From Xanthostigma xanthostigma (taxonomy: Eukaryota > Arthropoda > Insecta > Raphidioptera > Raphidiidae): a DNA stretch of 64,000 nucleotides. A program made the position numbers and the translations under genes. Below the pieces are notes generated by a model. It ran no database searches. It was not told the origin of the DNA and was given only the letters and a program-made list of their open reading frames with translations. Below are positions 1 to 12,096 of the stretch, one piece after another. Position 1 is the stretch's first letter. The number at the start of each line of letters is the position of its first letter. The DNA is taken from the NCBI GenBank assembly GCA_963575645.1, contig OY754467.1, positions 6,076,001 to 6,140,000 of the forward strand. Direction: 5' to 3'.

Positions 1-427
1 TTACAAAATTATTTTTTAAATATAATTGCAGGTATTTAATTCCTTTCTAATCTTGCACACTGCTTATAACGTTCTTCTTTTTGTTGTATTACAATATGAA
101 GCTCAGATGACAGATCGAAGAAATATTTTACTAAAATTGTCATATAGAGGCGCAAGTAGCAAAAGCGTTGAGCTAAGCCGTCAGATGGCATCATGCAGCA
201 TTGCTGTGACGTTGTTCAGCGTTGCCCGTCAGATGGCAGACGTTGTTCAGCGTTGCTGTTAATTAATTAATTTACAAAAACAAAAGCAATAATAAATTTT
301 TTAGTTGTCGATGTCAGTAAAGCAAGCAATTATCTGTAAAATGATATATAATTTATGTAGAGAAATTGTGTGGTTTTTTATAAAAAGGGAGGCAAACATC
401 TTAACCTTAACGTATTAATATATATGA
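1..427 (-). mobile_element. Non-autonomous Helitron-like element, copy 1 (cut by window edge)
   Basis: This is the reverse complement of the element at 1935-2532. Its 5' end reads TCATATATATTAATACG on the minus strand and abuts a T at 428 on the plus strand, as expected for insertion between A and T. The 3' hairpin and CTAG end lie outside the window. The interior is shortened: the segment between two GCCATCTGACGG-type repeats (about 200-260) is missing relative to other copies. The 78-codon open frame at 26-262 follows the repeat and recurs in other copies with stops and indels, so it is not treated as a gene. Confidence 0.85.
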
Positions 428-431
428 TGGG

Positions 432-913
432 CAGTGCCGGATTAATCATTAGGCAGAGTAGGCAACTGCCTAGGAGCCCAGCATCGACTAGGGGCCCGTG
501 CACGAACCAAGAAAAAAAAATTTTCATTGACCGAAAATTTTATTTGAATATTTGTATGAAATTTCCCAACAAAAATATTATTTTCTTTCGTTGTTTATTG
601 TAATTTATTGCATTTAAAAAGATAAAATTTAAAATAACTACGTCACGTCTCATTTCTCTTTCCTGACCCATCAAAAAACCTGGATCATCAATTATCTATA
701 ACCTATTCATTAGGACTATTTCAATAAAGCTAACGAGTCAGGTAAGGCGATGCTGCAGCATCTAGTCAAAGTAATCATGTTGTTACAATATCACATAAGA
801 CATTGAAGTAACAGGATGCCTGGAGCCGATCATCTGGAAGCTACTCACTTTCCTTCATCAACTTGAAAAGACCTGATTGCATTGCCTAGGGGTCCGATAG
901 GGGTCCGGCCCTG
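432..913. mobile_element. Degraded hAT-like element
   Basis: The left end reads CAGTGCCGGATTAATCATTAG and the right end, inverted, reads GCCAGGGCCGGACCCCTA. Both are followed inward by a 'CCTAGGGGYCC' block, an end style common in hAT miniature elements. No transposase fragment is visible and I could not find a clean 8-bp duplication. It is bordered by Helitron copy 1 on the left and a SINE on the right. Confidence 0.5.
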
Positions 914-1190
914 GCAATGAGCGAATGAAGGAATTTTAGGACATTAGGATAAAGTAGGCAAATTTTGAGCATAGAAGTTTGACAACGTATAATCGGCCAT
1001 GGCCTTGAATATTTATTTGGAATCATTGAGGGAAACCATGGTAACTACCACAAGATGGCCAGTACAGGAATTAGCATTTCTTGGCGAGAGGTAGCAGGAA
1101 AAAGTCCCAGCCACATCTGCTTCCGTCGGGATTCGTACCCGGTACCTCCCAATTGCGAGTCTCATCGCTACGCTGGTCCGCTCGGTAGAG
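914..1190 (-). mobile_element. tRNA-derived SINE, copy A
   Basis: On the minus strand the head runs CTCTACCGAGCGGACCAGCG, then a box A-like stretch (AGCGTAGCGATGAG) and GGGAGGTACCGGGTACGAATCCC, which contains a degenerate box B (about 1125-1150). The body includes GATGTGGCTGGGAC, CCATGGTTTCC and a 3' part ending CCTTCATTCGC. The same body occurs at 20783-21061 and 32513-32878. The head does not fold as a functional tRNA. Confidence 0.7.
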
Positions 1191-1239
1191 AAATAACAGT
1201 ATTTTTTTACAATTTTAGGTAATTGCGATATATTTTTCA

Positions 1240-1330
1240 TTTGTGAGCTAGCAGGTGAGCCCGCAGTGACGTCATCTCTAGCCTGCCGGCCAGCAGAAGT
1301 TCAAGCAGTGTTTCCAGCCTCGTGTGCAGA
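1240..1330 (+). mobile_element. Fragment of the GCTGCACACGAGGCT inverted-end repeat family
   Basis: This contains the family landmarks TTGTGAGCTAGCAGG, GAGCCCGCAGTGACGTCAT, GCCTGCCGGCCAGCAG and the terminal CCAGCCTCGTGTGCAG. Other copies are at 11143-11550, 19140-19910 (interrupted), 21076-21137, 34390-34560 and 56145-56232. The family is probably a hAT-type miniature, but its exact termini are not settled here. Confidence 0.6.
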
Positions 1331-1934
1331 TGTTTGAACAAATTATACAAACTAAATTAGTGCACAAAATAACAGGATATTAAAAACACCGTTTTTATCT
1401 ACTATTGCAAAATAAAAATATAAAACAAGTTTATTTTGCAAGCAGACAAAAATTTTTATTTGCTTGTCTCATATTTCAAGTCAGCGATTATTTTTTATTA
1501 AAAACGAAAGTTACGAATTCTAAGAAACGAATAAACAAATGTGTATTAACACGAATAGGAAAAGGAAATTGTTAAGAATTTGTATTCAGTGCATATGTAA
1601 ATAGCAAAGAATATTGTTAACTGGGCTTCATTGCGAAATCAAGAGTGGGCAATGTGAGTGAATATTATAATAACCGATGATAGACAGAGAGTGATGACAC
1701 AGTTTCCACTATTCGTGCATATTTCGTCCTTGTCTTGCGAACGGATAACGTCCGCAGTTATGATTGGTGGCAATCATAAACCGGAAGAATATAGTTAAGC
1801 CCCACGCTCACTAACACGACGTACAACAATGATAGCAGATTAGGTTTGTGCAACAATTGATTAGGCAAAAAAGGGACAAGTTACCCTACAATACAATAGC
1901 CGATCTATTTCACTACCTGTTTATGTAGATTGTA
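1331..1934. other. No recognisable feature
   Basis: AT-rich sequence with no open frame of note and no repeat shared with the rest of the window that I can see. Confidence 0.5.
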
Positions 1935-2532
1935 TCATATACCTACATTAATACGCTAAGGTTAAGATGTTTGCCTCCCTTTTTAGAAAAAACCTCACAA
2001 TTTCTCCACATAAATTATATATCATTTTACAGATAATTGCTTGCTCTACTGACATCGACAACTAAAAAATTTATTATTGTTTTTGTTTTTGTAAATTAAT
2101 TAAAATACAGCAACGCTGAACAACGTCTGCCATCAGACGGCTTTAATTTTGAAACAACGTCAACACTTCGATCTGTCATCTGGCCTTCAATTGTAATACA
2201 ACCAGGCACAATACTGCATACTGCCATCTGACGGCTTTAATTTTGAAACAGCGAGCAACGCTGAACAACGTCACAGCATTGCTGCATGATGCCATCTGAC
2301 GGCTTAGCTCAACGCTTTTGCTACTTGCGCCTCTATATGACAATTTTAGTAAAATATTTCTTCGATCTGTCATCTGAGCTTCATATTTTAATACAACAAA
2401 AAGAAGAACGTTATAAGCAGTGTGCAAAATTAGAAACGAATTGAATACCTGCAATCATATTTAAAAAATAATTTTGTAAAGTGATAATTATTATACTTAT
2501 TTAGTGCGAATAATTTGCACAGGTCACACTAG
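1935..2532 (+). mobile_element. Non-autonomous Helitron-like element, copy 2
   Basis: It begins TCATATACCTACATTAATAC after an A and ends CACACTAG before a T. The 3' subterminal hairpin GTGCGAATAATTTGCAC (2504-2520) sits 12 nt before the end, with one G-T pair replacing the perfect palindrome of other copies. TC start, hairpin, CTAG end, A/T insertion site and absence of target duplication are the Helitron signature. The interior holds three copies of a GCCATCTGACGGCTT-type repeat. There is no Rep/helicase coding, so it would depend on an autonomous partner. Confidence 0.88.
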
Positions 2533-3167
2533 TCTTTATAAAATCAATTAATGCTGCAATGGTATTTTGGCTGGACGTTGTTCAGGCCTACAAGTTACAA
2601 TAGCGTGTTCACATAAAGCACACTTCACAAATTGTACAAGTTTTTTAACACAATATCCACGCGTTCAGTGATGAATAGACATTACGCTATTACAGCGAGT
2701 GTTGGTTTAAAAATAATTGTTACATTGCCACAGACAAATGACAACCCCGTCCAGGGTCGACCATGTGGTACGTTATCAATGAAAGAGTACTGGTACTGGT
2801 CATTTTCAACATGACAATTTATAATCTAGTCCGCTGCAATAGTAGAAGAAGAATTGTAGATTATAGACGCTAAACAACTGAGGTCATCATCGAGCAATAT
2901 TTGATTTTATATCTAGACGCCTAATGAGGTATATTTATATATTCTTCAGTTACTTAGTTTTCTATTTTATTATTTAGAACTATTAGTTTGATTTCTTTTA
3001 ACGTTATTATTACTGTTTGTTAAAGAAGTACGCTTTCGTTGTGTGTTTAACTGTTTTGTTAAACTAAATAAATAATTTACACCACGGACTAGAACAGTTT
3101 TTAACCGACGAAAAACAAAAACGGAGGAGGTTCTCAAGTCGACGCGTATATTTTTTTTTTTTTTTTT
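2533..3167. other. No recognisable feature
   Basis: AT-rich spacer ending in a long T run (about 3150-3167). Short open frames here lack protein-like composition. Confidence 0.5.
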
Positions 3168-3490
3168 ATGTATGACCACGCATAACTTTTTACAGAGTAG
3201 TCCGATTTTGATAAATATTTTTTTGTTTGAAAGGGTATACCCCGAAGTTGGTCCCATATAAATTTGGTAAAAAAATTCCAACCTTAAGGGTAGGAAAACA
3301 GGGGATGATTGATTGTTTACTCACTGATTGTAATGTATGACCACACATAACTTTTTACAGAGTAGTCCGATTTTGATAATTATTTTTTTATTGGATAGGG
3401 TATACCTCGAGGTTGGTCTCATATAAATTTGGAAAAAAAATTCCTACCCTAAGGGTGGGAAAATAGGGGTGATTTATTGTTCACTCACAG
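3168..3490 (+). repeat. Tandem duplication, two units of about 160 bp
   Basis: Unit 1 (3168-3332) and unit 2 (3333-about 3490) both start ATGTATGACCACRCATAAC and share GAGTAGTCCGATTTTGATAA, GGGTATACC and CATATAAATTTGG in order. The phrasing resembles the 3' untranslated tandem units of insect non-LTR elements. That assignment is inference. Confidence 0.7.
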
Positions 3491-3496
3491 ATTTTC

Positions 3497-4366
3497 ATGC
3501 TGAGGTCATATGCATGTATTTTTTTTATATTTTTAATAGAATATTTAGTCAACCATAATACGGAAAAAAATTGATAATCATTTAAAAATGTAATATTATC
3601 ACAAGAAAAAAAATTTGAAAAGTAGTTTGACCCTGCAGGCCATCCCTGTAACTTCCCGCTATTTTCGAGTTCAAAACGCTCAAAAATATATCAAATATAG
3701 CAAGAAGTTTATTTTTTAGCTCTTCGAGCTCAAAAAAAAAACACTTTGTTACGAAATTTTCGTTCACGATATCTCATGAACAAATGAGCCGATTTTGATG
3801 CGGTTTGCTGCAATCGACGCAGTTTTTTTAACCTAAAAAAGTAAATTATTACAAAAAAATCGATTTGATAAGAATTTTACGAGTAATTTTAAAAAATTAC
3901 TTTTTTCCTAATTTTTCGTTCACGTTATCTCATGAACAAATGAACCAATTTTGATATGGTTTGCGGCGATCGACGCAGTTTTTTTAGCTTAAGAAAGTAA
4001 TTTATTACAAAAAATCAATCTGATAACAATTTTAAGAGTCATTTTAAAAAAACACTTTTTTACGATTTTTTCGTTCACGGTTTCTCGTGAACAAATGAAC
4101 CGATTTTGATGCGGTTTGCGGAAATCGTCGCAGTTTGTTAAGGAGAAGAGCTGATTAGTTTTTGGAATTAATCGGTTTAGTAGTTTAGAAAATTTTTTAC
4201 AAAAACAAATTTTTAAAAATTTTTGAAACTTGTTTTTTTAAGATTTCTCAAAATTTTTTGGGCCGAATCGTTTCAAATTTTCAGGAAGTCTAAGTTCACC
4301 AAGATCACGTCAGATGCCGCAAACCGCGTTTCAGTCGGACACTCCGTTCAAAAGATATAAAAGGTT

Positions 4367-4434
<68 letters not shown>

Positions 4435-4984
4435 TACAGCCCTACGGACATCATCGCCAAAATAGTTTCAATAGCTTCCTAGGACCTCAAAACGTCGAGA
4501 TCTGGCGAAAACTCGATTTTCGAAAATCGGGGTGAAACCAATAACTTCCCGATTTTTGAAAAAAAAAAAATTTTTTTTTTTTTTTAAAGCGGGAAGTTAA
4601 AAATATGAAATTTCACATTCAAAAATAGACAGTTTAAACAATCGGCCATGTTGGCGGGCTTATGTGACGTCACGATATATGATGCATGTCAACTTTGATG
4701 TCAAATTGTCAATGTTCTAAATGAAGTTTATTTGTTATTTTCTCTAAATACTGACGTAATCTTACTGTGAGACGACCCAGTCGCCATGGAAACTGTTATT
4801 GATATATACTCTGACGTCACGCTGCGTTTTGAAAATTCGAAAATAGCGCGTATTTTCTACGTTTCTATTTTATTATTTGTATTTTTTTCAGTGATTAGAT
4901 TAATAAACGATATGATCAGGAACTAAAATATATTTCAAAATAAAAATTTAAACCAATTTGGAGTCTCATGCATATGACCTATTA
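3497..4984. mobile_element. About 1.5-kb repeat bounded by short inverted ends
   Basis: The ends read TGAGGTCATATGCATG at the left and, inverted, CATGCATATGACCT at the right. Inside are three roughly 155-bp tandem units (3760-4140), each with a TTCGTTCACG, CTCATGAACAAATGA, CGATTTTGATGCGGTTTGC and GACGCAG series. There is also a CA microsatellite and an A/T-run hairpin near 4560-4585 (CTTCCCGATTTTTG...). There is no coding. It may be one element or a chance pairing of two ends. Confidence 0.45.
4374..4438. repeat. CA dinucleotide microsatellite
   Basis: About 25 uninterrupted AC units at 4381-4430 with TACA variants at both sides. The small open frame spanning it is an artefact of the repeat. 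Confidence 0.95.
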
Positions 4985-5009
4985 TAAATTATATAGCCAC
5001 AAAAAATTA

Positions 5010-5396
5010 TAAAATAAAAACTTTTTAACAAAAAAATTAAACCGCCGAAAAACTGAAAAGCAAAAAATAATAAATCTTTTTATTTAACTAAGTTCTATTT
5101 AAGTAGTTGAACGTATGTGACAATCTAGTATATCTAAGTAATTTTGAGTCGGCGTCAAACAACCAATGAACAAAGATCACTAAAAGAAATAACCAAATCA
5201 AATTACAGAACTCTCGTGAACTCTCAGAGATTTCCGGCGAAGGATTGTTGACGCCGACTCAAAATTACTTAGATATACTAGATTGTCACATACGTTCAAC
5301 TACTTAAATAGAACTTAGTTAAATAAAAAGATTTATTATTTTTTGCTTTTCAGTTTTTCGGCGGTTTAATTTTTTTGTTAAAAAGTTTTTATTTTA
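5010..5396. repeat. Foldback element: 149-bp perfect inverted repeat
   Basis: Arms 5010-5158 and 5248-5396 are 149 nt each. They read as exact reverse complements throughout the stretch I checked, around an 89-nt loop. The arm ends inward with GAGTCGGCGTCAA and its complement. No coding. Such arms would extrude as a cruciform or, if transcribed, form long double-stranded RNA. Confidence 0.92.
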
Positions 5397-6268
5397 CAAT
5401 ACTTATTCTTCGATAATTCGATAGAGGTTTTGTTCAAACCTTGATAATTTGGCGTGTCTTTTTCGCGCTACATCTCATTATTCTGAACTGAAGGACACTG
5501 ACTGTGAACTAAATCATGACATTACTGTGCAAACATGACAGCCATCACACATCTGGAATAATAAGTTAATAACTCATCACATCAAGGCAGGTTTGACCAG
5601 TAATTACTAATCACACATCAACTCGATGTTTGGTATTACTTTCATTTGATGTGAAGTATTATTGAACTAATTGTGTTCTACATAATAATTTACTGTGTCC
5701 ATTGTCCAGGGTAATTAATTATTTTTTTCTTCAAGTGTCCACCAGATGACGTTTCATTGTGACACAGATGTACCAGATTTTTAAAACAGTCGAATCGCGT
5801 TATAAGGGTGCTTCTTCTCTCTTTATATTATGTTCGAATTTGTTTGATGACAAGTTTAGAACATGACTACGATAAAAAAGCGAGTGTGCTTTAGACCACA
5901 CGACTGAAGCAAAACTTCTTCCTGCCATAATTATTTTAAATATATTTATTAAGAATAATGCGTAAATACCTCAAATTTGCTCATGTTACAGTCATAAACG
6001 AACAATAATATGCAGTCGGTTCGTCTCAAAGTTTTTATCGAACACAATATAACCTCACTCTGTAGCACATATCTACAAAATATAATTTTTGATTAATTAA
6101 TAGGCAAAATATGTATGTATATTTATTAGCATAATTTATAATACATTTAAAAGGATTTATTAACTAACCTACATTATTTCCCGTTACAAAATGCAGCAAA
6201 ATTCGATGAAATGTATTTTTGATATAAAAAAACAGTTGTTTTCATTGCAAACGTCAAATAATTGTATT
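5397..6268. other. No recognisable feature
   Basis: AT-rich sequence with neither a repeat nor an open frame that I can support. Confidence 0.5.
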
Positions 6269-6366
6269 AATGCTACGTCTTTGTCGCACTCACTAACTTA
6301 TATCTCCCTCTCAACTTAATGCTCCGTCTTTGTCGCACTCACTAACTTATATCTCCCTCTCAACTC
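6269..6366 (+). repeat. Tandem duplication, 49-bp unit x2
   Basis: Units at 6269-6317 and 6318-6366 start AATGCTMCGTCTTTGTCGC and differ at very few positions. Confidence 0.85.
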
Positions 6367-6390
6367 CTTTCGCCTCGAACGATCACGCAC

Positions 6391-6510
6391 CGTCGCGATG
6401 ATGCACTTCCGTAAGCGATTTCGTCAGGCATCTCGCGATGATGCACTTCCGTAATCGATTTCGTCAGGCATCTCGCGACGATGCACTTCCGTAAACGATT
6501 TCGTCAGGCA
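6391..6510 (+). repeat. Tandem array, 40-bp unit x3
   Basis: Units start at 6391, 6431 and 6471. Each carries CGCGAYGATGCACTTCCGTAA, then CGATTTCGTCAGGCA, with no spacers. The GC content is higher than in the flanks. It is a minisatellite, not a CRISPR array, because the units are directly adjacent. Confidence 0.88.
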
Positions 6511-6982
6511 TTTACCAGCTTACTCCCCAAATCAAGCGTGCCTAAAGAAGTTTTACTTAAAAAAAAAATGACAATAACAATAGATTTAATGGGAATTGAT
6601 AAATAATTATTTTCTTTATAACTTGTAATACAGTAGTTATTTTTATCGGAATGAATGAAAGTAACAACAATAATTGCAATTACAATTGTGTGAGTAATGC
6701 ATAGTGCATCTGACTTCATCTTTTTTAATACAGTGTAAGATTTATGTATTTTATATGCAGATGACGTGTCAGATTGCCACTGACGTTAATCCTGAATCCT
6801 GCACCACATCCGCTTATCATTTGTCGACCATTTACAAATTAACATGTAGGCAGTATATGGTAAACATAAAGACGTTTCTTTTTTGCTGCTTGTTAAATAG
6901 TAAATATTGTGTAATTTCCTTAGAACTGTACAGGAAATTGTAACTGAATTTTAATTGACTGCTGAAGAGACCACGTTTTTTT

Positions 6983-7335
6983 AAAAAAAACAGTTGTGTG
7001 GTTTTAAGAAACCACGACGCAAGTGAAACTTTTATTGGATTGTAGACACTTATCCATCACGATTAATTATAAACAACAATATTCACATGAATACACGAAT
7101 AAAAACATGTAAACACTGTACAGCACTTGCCCGCATGACAGACTGACTATGTGTTATACATACTACACGGTCAGCTGATGCTAACCATGGGCGCCGCCAT
7201 ATTGGCCTTGGCTGCTCTACCGAGCGCCTATTCCGAACGCCTTTCACTTTACCCCTACTCCGCGGCCGCCTGTAATGCGACATGCAACAGACGGCCAGAA
7301 AAATTCGGGGCGATAGAATAAAAGTTTCACTTTAA
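6983..7335. mobile_element. Dispersed 350-bp repeat with internal 13-bp inverted ends, copy 1
   Basis: Near-identical to 34920-35274. GTGAAACTTTTAT (7023-7035) is exactly inverted at 7318-7330. Outside the left copy is a GTGGTTTTAAGAAACCAC hairpin. The centre holds a GC-rich stretch (CGGCCGC, GGCGCCGCC) unlike the surrounding DNA. The 66-codon minus-strand frame is preserved in both copies but starts differently and has no recognisable domain. I treat it as a mobile repeat of unknown class. Confidence 0.7.
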
Positions 7336-10300
7336 AAACTTTGGACGTTTTTTATGATCGATTTTTTTTATATGAAAATGAACAGTTTTGTTTGATTTTT
7401 TTAAATTTAGCTTGTAGTTATTTTTGCAAATCGCTAATCTGTAATTGGGCATTTTGCCTGTTGAGTACGTTCAATAAATATAAATATAAATATAATGATT
7501 TTTTTAATGAGTGTTTTGGTAAAAAACAACGAGCCTAACTGAAGAAAAATTCAGACAAATATTTTATTTTCCACAAAAAATAGTATCTGAACATAAAAAA
7601 TGGAAATTCCCATTTAAAAAACAAAGGTCACTCCCTTCCCCTGCTAAGGGGTGAGGTGGTGGGGGTGGGTATTGTGTCCAAACGATTTCCCATTCGAAAC
7701 CCTACAACTTTCGTTCGAACTTTTTTTTTATTCAACCCGTTATTTTTGTGAGAAAAACGTCCTTTAAAAAAAAAACACCTAGTATATAAATTATGAGAGT
7801 TTATCAAAAAGCAACGAAAAACAAAATTTACCGTAGTCCGTATTGCTTATTAATATTCCCCAAATTTTTTGCTTTATTTGATAGTTTGAAAACATTTTTG
7901 CACATGCATTGTCGGAATAACAAAGATCAAAAGTTTGTGATTACCATATACTTTTATTCTATACTGAGCATAGGAATAAAATCGCAATCGAACTATTAGG
8001 GTGCAAACATATACTTCTGTCTTTTTTTACGCCGTAAGCATTGGCGTGTATTCAGGAGAACAAAACAAGCCAGGGTGACCCGGCTTAAGAAATTTTTAAT
8101 TTGCCCCCTCCTAAGCCAAAAGCTGGGTACGCCCATGTTAACCTCATAGAAAAAGTCAACGTTTTTGAAACAGAGATAGGTACTTTATTCAGATTGAATG
8201 CAAGTACATCAACCAATCCTATCATCGGAGAAATCAAGGAATTACATCGAAGAAAGAGACGCAGATATATTTTCGATACGCTTTGTTGCGTTCACTCACC
8301 GCACATTGATAGGCAATGATTCATGTAGTTAATTAATAGATATATGGTGATTACATAATCGAGTACAAATATGCAAAACAATTCTCGCGCCTTTATTTCA
8401 AATTGACCAATGCCCAGCTTAATCAAAGTTCAACTCATTAATGTCAGTAGCAATTTTATTTGTGCCCAGTTTTAATATTCTAAACTATGTCACCACGTCA
8501 ACATTGTATTCGTCTTGTTTGAAAACAGACGAGTTTAACAATCAAAGAAATAACAATCTAAAAAAGGACATCATCAAGATGACAAATCATTTTATATAAA
8601 AGACTGACTACGAAAATTGTTAACATAAACGCTTCCAATTAGTGAACTCGTTATAACAAATTATAATACTATATACATTAATATTATACATGCATGCATC
8701 GGTATTATTGCTAACGATATGATTATTAACTACAGTTAGACCCCTATTATAAGTTCAGTTTCAAATTTCAATTAAAAAATTCCAGCCAATTGGGCGACGG
8801 GACCATTCCAACTTCAAAAACATTGGCATTTGACATATTACAATAGTATTAAATATTACGATTTTTGTTATTGTTTTACATTGTTACATAATACGGTATC
8901 AAACTCACTAAAGTATGCTTACTAATTTCTTTTTGACAGACCTACAAAACAAAAGAGCAACTGATTTTTTAATTTTCAAAGTATTTCTGAAACTATAAAG
9001 TTTAGAAAAATTTTTTTTGCATAGATTTCTTGTAAAAATAAATAGAATAATAAACCGTTATGAAAAGTACACCATTACTACACAACAACAACGCTATAGC
9101 ATATATCTCTCCTGCGCAAGCGCCAATTTTACCCAAAAACAATATGACTGTTCATATTAGCATATCAAATAGTCTTACAAAATTTAGTTTCAATCCGATC
9201 ATCCTTTTGACCTGTGACGTGCTCACAGACAAACAGACGCGTATACTTTTTTCAAAAATATTAACTTATTAAATATAATGTTTGTCATTAAAACTAAAAT
9301 AAATGCATAAGGAATTGACATGAATTCTATTTTAATTTCATTCTAATGATGGGACATCTATTCCCGAAAGCGCTCAAAAAATTGTTATAAAAGAAAAATT
9401 AAATTTTTGAAATTGTTTTATCAACTGACCTATTTAATTACAATCATCCAAACTCATCGTCACAATCTTAAAAGTGCAATATTTATTCCAATCTTTTGAT
9501 CTGAAGGGGCTTGTAACACGTATCTCATTGTTATTATAATAATATTATGTGTTCATCAACAATAATAAGAATAGTTATTTTTTCCATTTTGTCATGAACG
9601 CAAAAAGGAAAAAAAATTATAATTGAAATTTATATTAATAACAAACAAATTGGGTAGGTACGTGAAATTGGTTACCATCAACTCATCGGCTTTTAAAATT
9701 TCCAGCTATATTATCCACATCAGGGGTTTCAAAACTTTGTATTTGAAAAAATAATTTTGACTGAAGATCTTTTCCGAATAGAATTGACGTTCAGTAAAGG
9801 CTATAGTCTGTTTACGCAGTTTCCGTTACCATAGTAATAATGGTAACTCACAGATGGCGGCATCAAAACACATATATCTTGAACGAAACCATCTTGAACG
9901 AAAGGTGAAACATAGCTACGGACGCAGACTAATCCTTGTATAAGCCGAAGCTTTATAAAAAATTATTATATACCTATATAAATATATTAAGGGAGTGATT
10001 ACACTTATAGTTCTGTAGCTAAAACGAAATACGCAGTAATTAAAACGAAACTGTTTTGGAACTAGCTTTAGCTACTGCGCATGACTGTGACGGTTTTGTT
10101 ACCGTTCGCAGAGAGGATGGAACAGTGCATATGTCGCATTCGAAAGTTAACATAACGGAGAACGGTTTCAAATAGAAAGAAGTTAGAACGTTTTGAAAAC
10201 CAGATTGCTTCAGTGATCTTTTGATAATATATTTTTTATCATAATAATAAGAACAGTTTTTTTGAACCGGTTCTTTTCCATTAACAAAACAACGGTTACT

Positions 10301-10339
10301 GTCATATCGTCCCATCACCATAGTTCATATAGTTTGTAT
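7336..10339. other. Long AT-rich stretch without identified genes
   Basis: Only weak features are visible. There is a G-rich run near 7650-7670 (GTGAGGTGGTGGGGGTGGG). An imperfect inverted pair (TATAGTCTG near 9803 and CAGACTA near 9925) flanks about 100 bp. A segment at about 10040-10120 is shared in inverse form with 24480-24545 (ATGCGCAGTAGCTAA). No open frame has protein-like composition. Confidence 0.45.
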
Positions 10340-10946
10340 TAGTGATGTGTCCACATGACTCTTTATTGGTTGCTGGCTCCGTGCGCTCCGCTCACTAAAA
10401 AGAGTCGCTCAGAGCGAGTCGTTCAAAGGAACGACACTAGACAGTACGCACTACACAAGAGTGCAGACTGCAGAGGTGTGAACTGTCATCATACATGCTC
10501 AGGAGTTACGTAGCATTGCACAATACACACACTCAGTTCTGAGCTCATTTTAATATAATCTTATATTATTCGCATTTCGTATAAACTATAAAGTATAATA
10601 AAAGCTTAACAATAATAATGTTTGTTGTTGCAATATTATATCTTTGTCAACGACGTCAATGTGAATGGTTTAAGTCACTGTAAGTTTAGTACTATTACAC
10701 TTACAGTTTGTCATTCAACATTAAATGACTCAGCAAAGATAACTCCGTACGTGCAAATTTTACTAGTGCCTCTGTGGCCTGTGCTGTGTGCGCTCTGTAA
10801 ATGTGCGAATGCAACAGTATACAGAATAGCTCAGCACAGAGCAATGGCACTCGGAGTGAGTCATTCACAAAATAAGAGCGACTCGCTCCGCTCCGAGTAA
10901 GGAGTCGCTCATTATGACCGACTCACTCAGGAGCGACACATCACTA
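10340..10946 (+). mobile_element. hAT-type miniature element, TAGTGATGTGTC family, copy 1
   Basis: The ends are TAGTGATGTGTC and its complement GACACATCACTA. The flanks are GTTTGTAT (10332-10339) and GTTTGTAA (10947-10954), an 8-bp duplication with one change. An inverted copy lies at 19234-19882. The interior includes a conserved 92-codon frame (10622-10900) that also appears in the other copy with indels. It follows the repeat and has no transposase motif. Confidence 0.85.
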
Positions 10947-11142
10947 GTTTGTAATATACAGAGACCCCGACCCTGCAAGTGTTGAACGCACACGATGGCG
11001 GTCGGTAGTTCAGCCCTGTAATCAGTTTCCCTGAACGGAAAGTAAAGTCATTTGTTGTCAAATTATAGGTATAATTGAGAATCTCTCTATCTACCTGCCT
11101 CAACAAGTCGCTACCGCCGCGTTAAAGTTGCCAACCACAACA
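10947..11142. other. Short unassigned spacer
   Basis: It contains the right target copy of the hAT insertion and no other feature. Confidence 0.4.
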
Positions 11143-11550
11143 GTAAAGCCCGCTGCACACGAGGCTGGCTTTTCCGCTAGATTCCTTGCTAGTTTTCTGG
11201 CGCTGGCTTTCTTGATTGCTGTTAATGTACTTGCTTCACACGACCCACGTCCTTTCAAGCTTGTTTTCTATGTAGTTTCGATGCGCGCGCAGTGGCAGTT
11301 CAAATATAAACACAGAGCAAAACGTGTCTGTTGTCTGACACTGAGCATAATGACGACATGTTGCTTTGTGGGCGTTTGTTCATGTCGCCCACGTGACAAA
11401 ATACTGTTTCCTGATTGGTTATTGCTCCGAGCAAGCACAGGACCTAGCAAAAAAAAATAGCCTCTGTTCTTATTTTAAAATCTATCTTGTGAGCAGCAGG
11501 CGAGCCCGCAGTGACGTCATTTCCAGTCTCGTGCCCACCACTGTACGCAC
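11143..11550. mobile_element. GCTGCACACGAGGCT family, long copy
   Basis: The left end is CAGTAAAGCCCGCTGCACAC followed by GAGGCTGG. The right part is GAGCAGCAGGCGAGCCCGC, then AGTGACGTCATTTCCAG. The internal GCCTCTGTTCTTATTTTAAAA is shared with 34500-34540. It carries a longer interior (CTAGATTCCTTGCTAG, CATGTCGCCCACGTGAC) than other copies. The 110-codon plus-strand and 60-codon minus-strand frames here have no recognisable domain. Confidence 0.6.
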
Positions 11551-12096
11551 AGATAGGTATACCTATATTCTGACAAGTTTGTTATTGTTTCGTCTGCAGA
11601 TATGTCTGTAAATATTTTTATAGCACCGATTAAACAGGTTAGACTTTTTCTTGATATTTTTTGAAATACTCATACCTAGTTTTTTTTTCAACACATTTTC
11701 TAACACAAGTACATTAATTAAACTGTATATGGTTTTCTTCTGTCAACATGCAGTGAACATAAATTTTAACGAAGAAAAATCCTGGAAATGATAAAAATAA
11801 ATCCAAAAGATAAAAAAACAGGATTAGCATTTTCTCTGCGTGGTTATGTTGTTATACATAATTTTATAAGAAGGTTTTATACCAGCGTTTCTTAACATGT
11901 TTTTATAAAGAAATTTTTAAATCGAAATCTATTAAGAAGTTTATTGTATATATTATGGTGTAGCAGAACCAGTTTTGTTATTTATTTTTGCACTAGTAAT
12001 GTAATATGTCATTTTAGATGCTATTTAGAGCTACTGTAAAGAGGGTAATGCAAAAAATAAATGTCTTTCCTTCTGTAACGTTTAAAATTGTGGGGC
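11551..12096. other. No recognisable feature
   Basis: AT-rich spacer between two repeat insertions. Confidence 0.45.

Noticed and set aside
2176-2454. Frame MQVFNSFLILHTAYNVLLFV conserved in several places, a possible small gene family
   Set aside because: It lies wholly inside the Helitron-like repeat; other copies have indels and different ends, and the conservation follows the DNA of the element.
6391-6510. Possible CRISPR-like array
   Set aside because: Three directly adjacent 40-bp units without spacers, in eukaryotic repeat-rich DNA.
6979-7335. TTAA-targeted insertion of the 350-bp repeat
   Set aside because: The first copy has TTAA-like borders, but the second has CTAA at the left, and the ends are not inverted at that position.
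10622-10900. 92-codon frame as a gene
   Set aside because: It is inside a hAT-type miniature, and the matching frame in the copy at 19263-19553 differs by indels and termini; no transposase motif.
11128-11460. 110-codon frame MPTTTVKPAAHEAGF as a gene
   Set aside because: It starts in the inverted end of a repeat and crosses repeat sequence shared with 34390-34560; no domain recognised.
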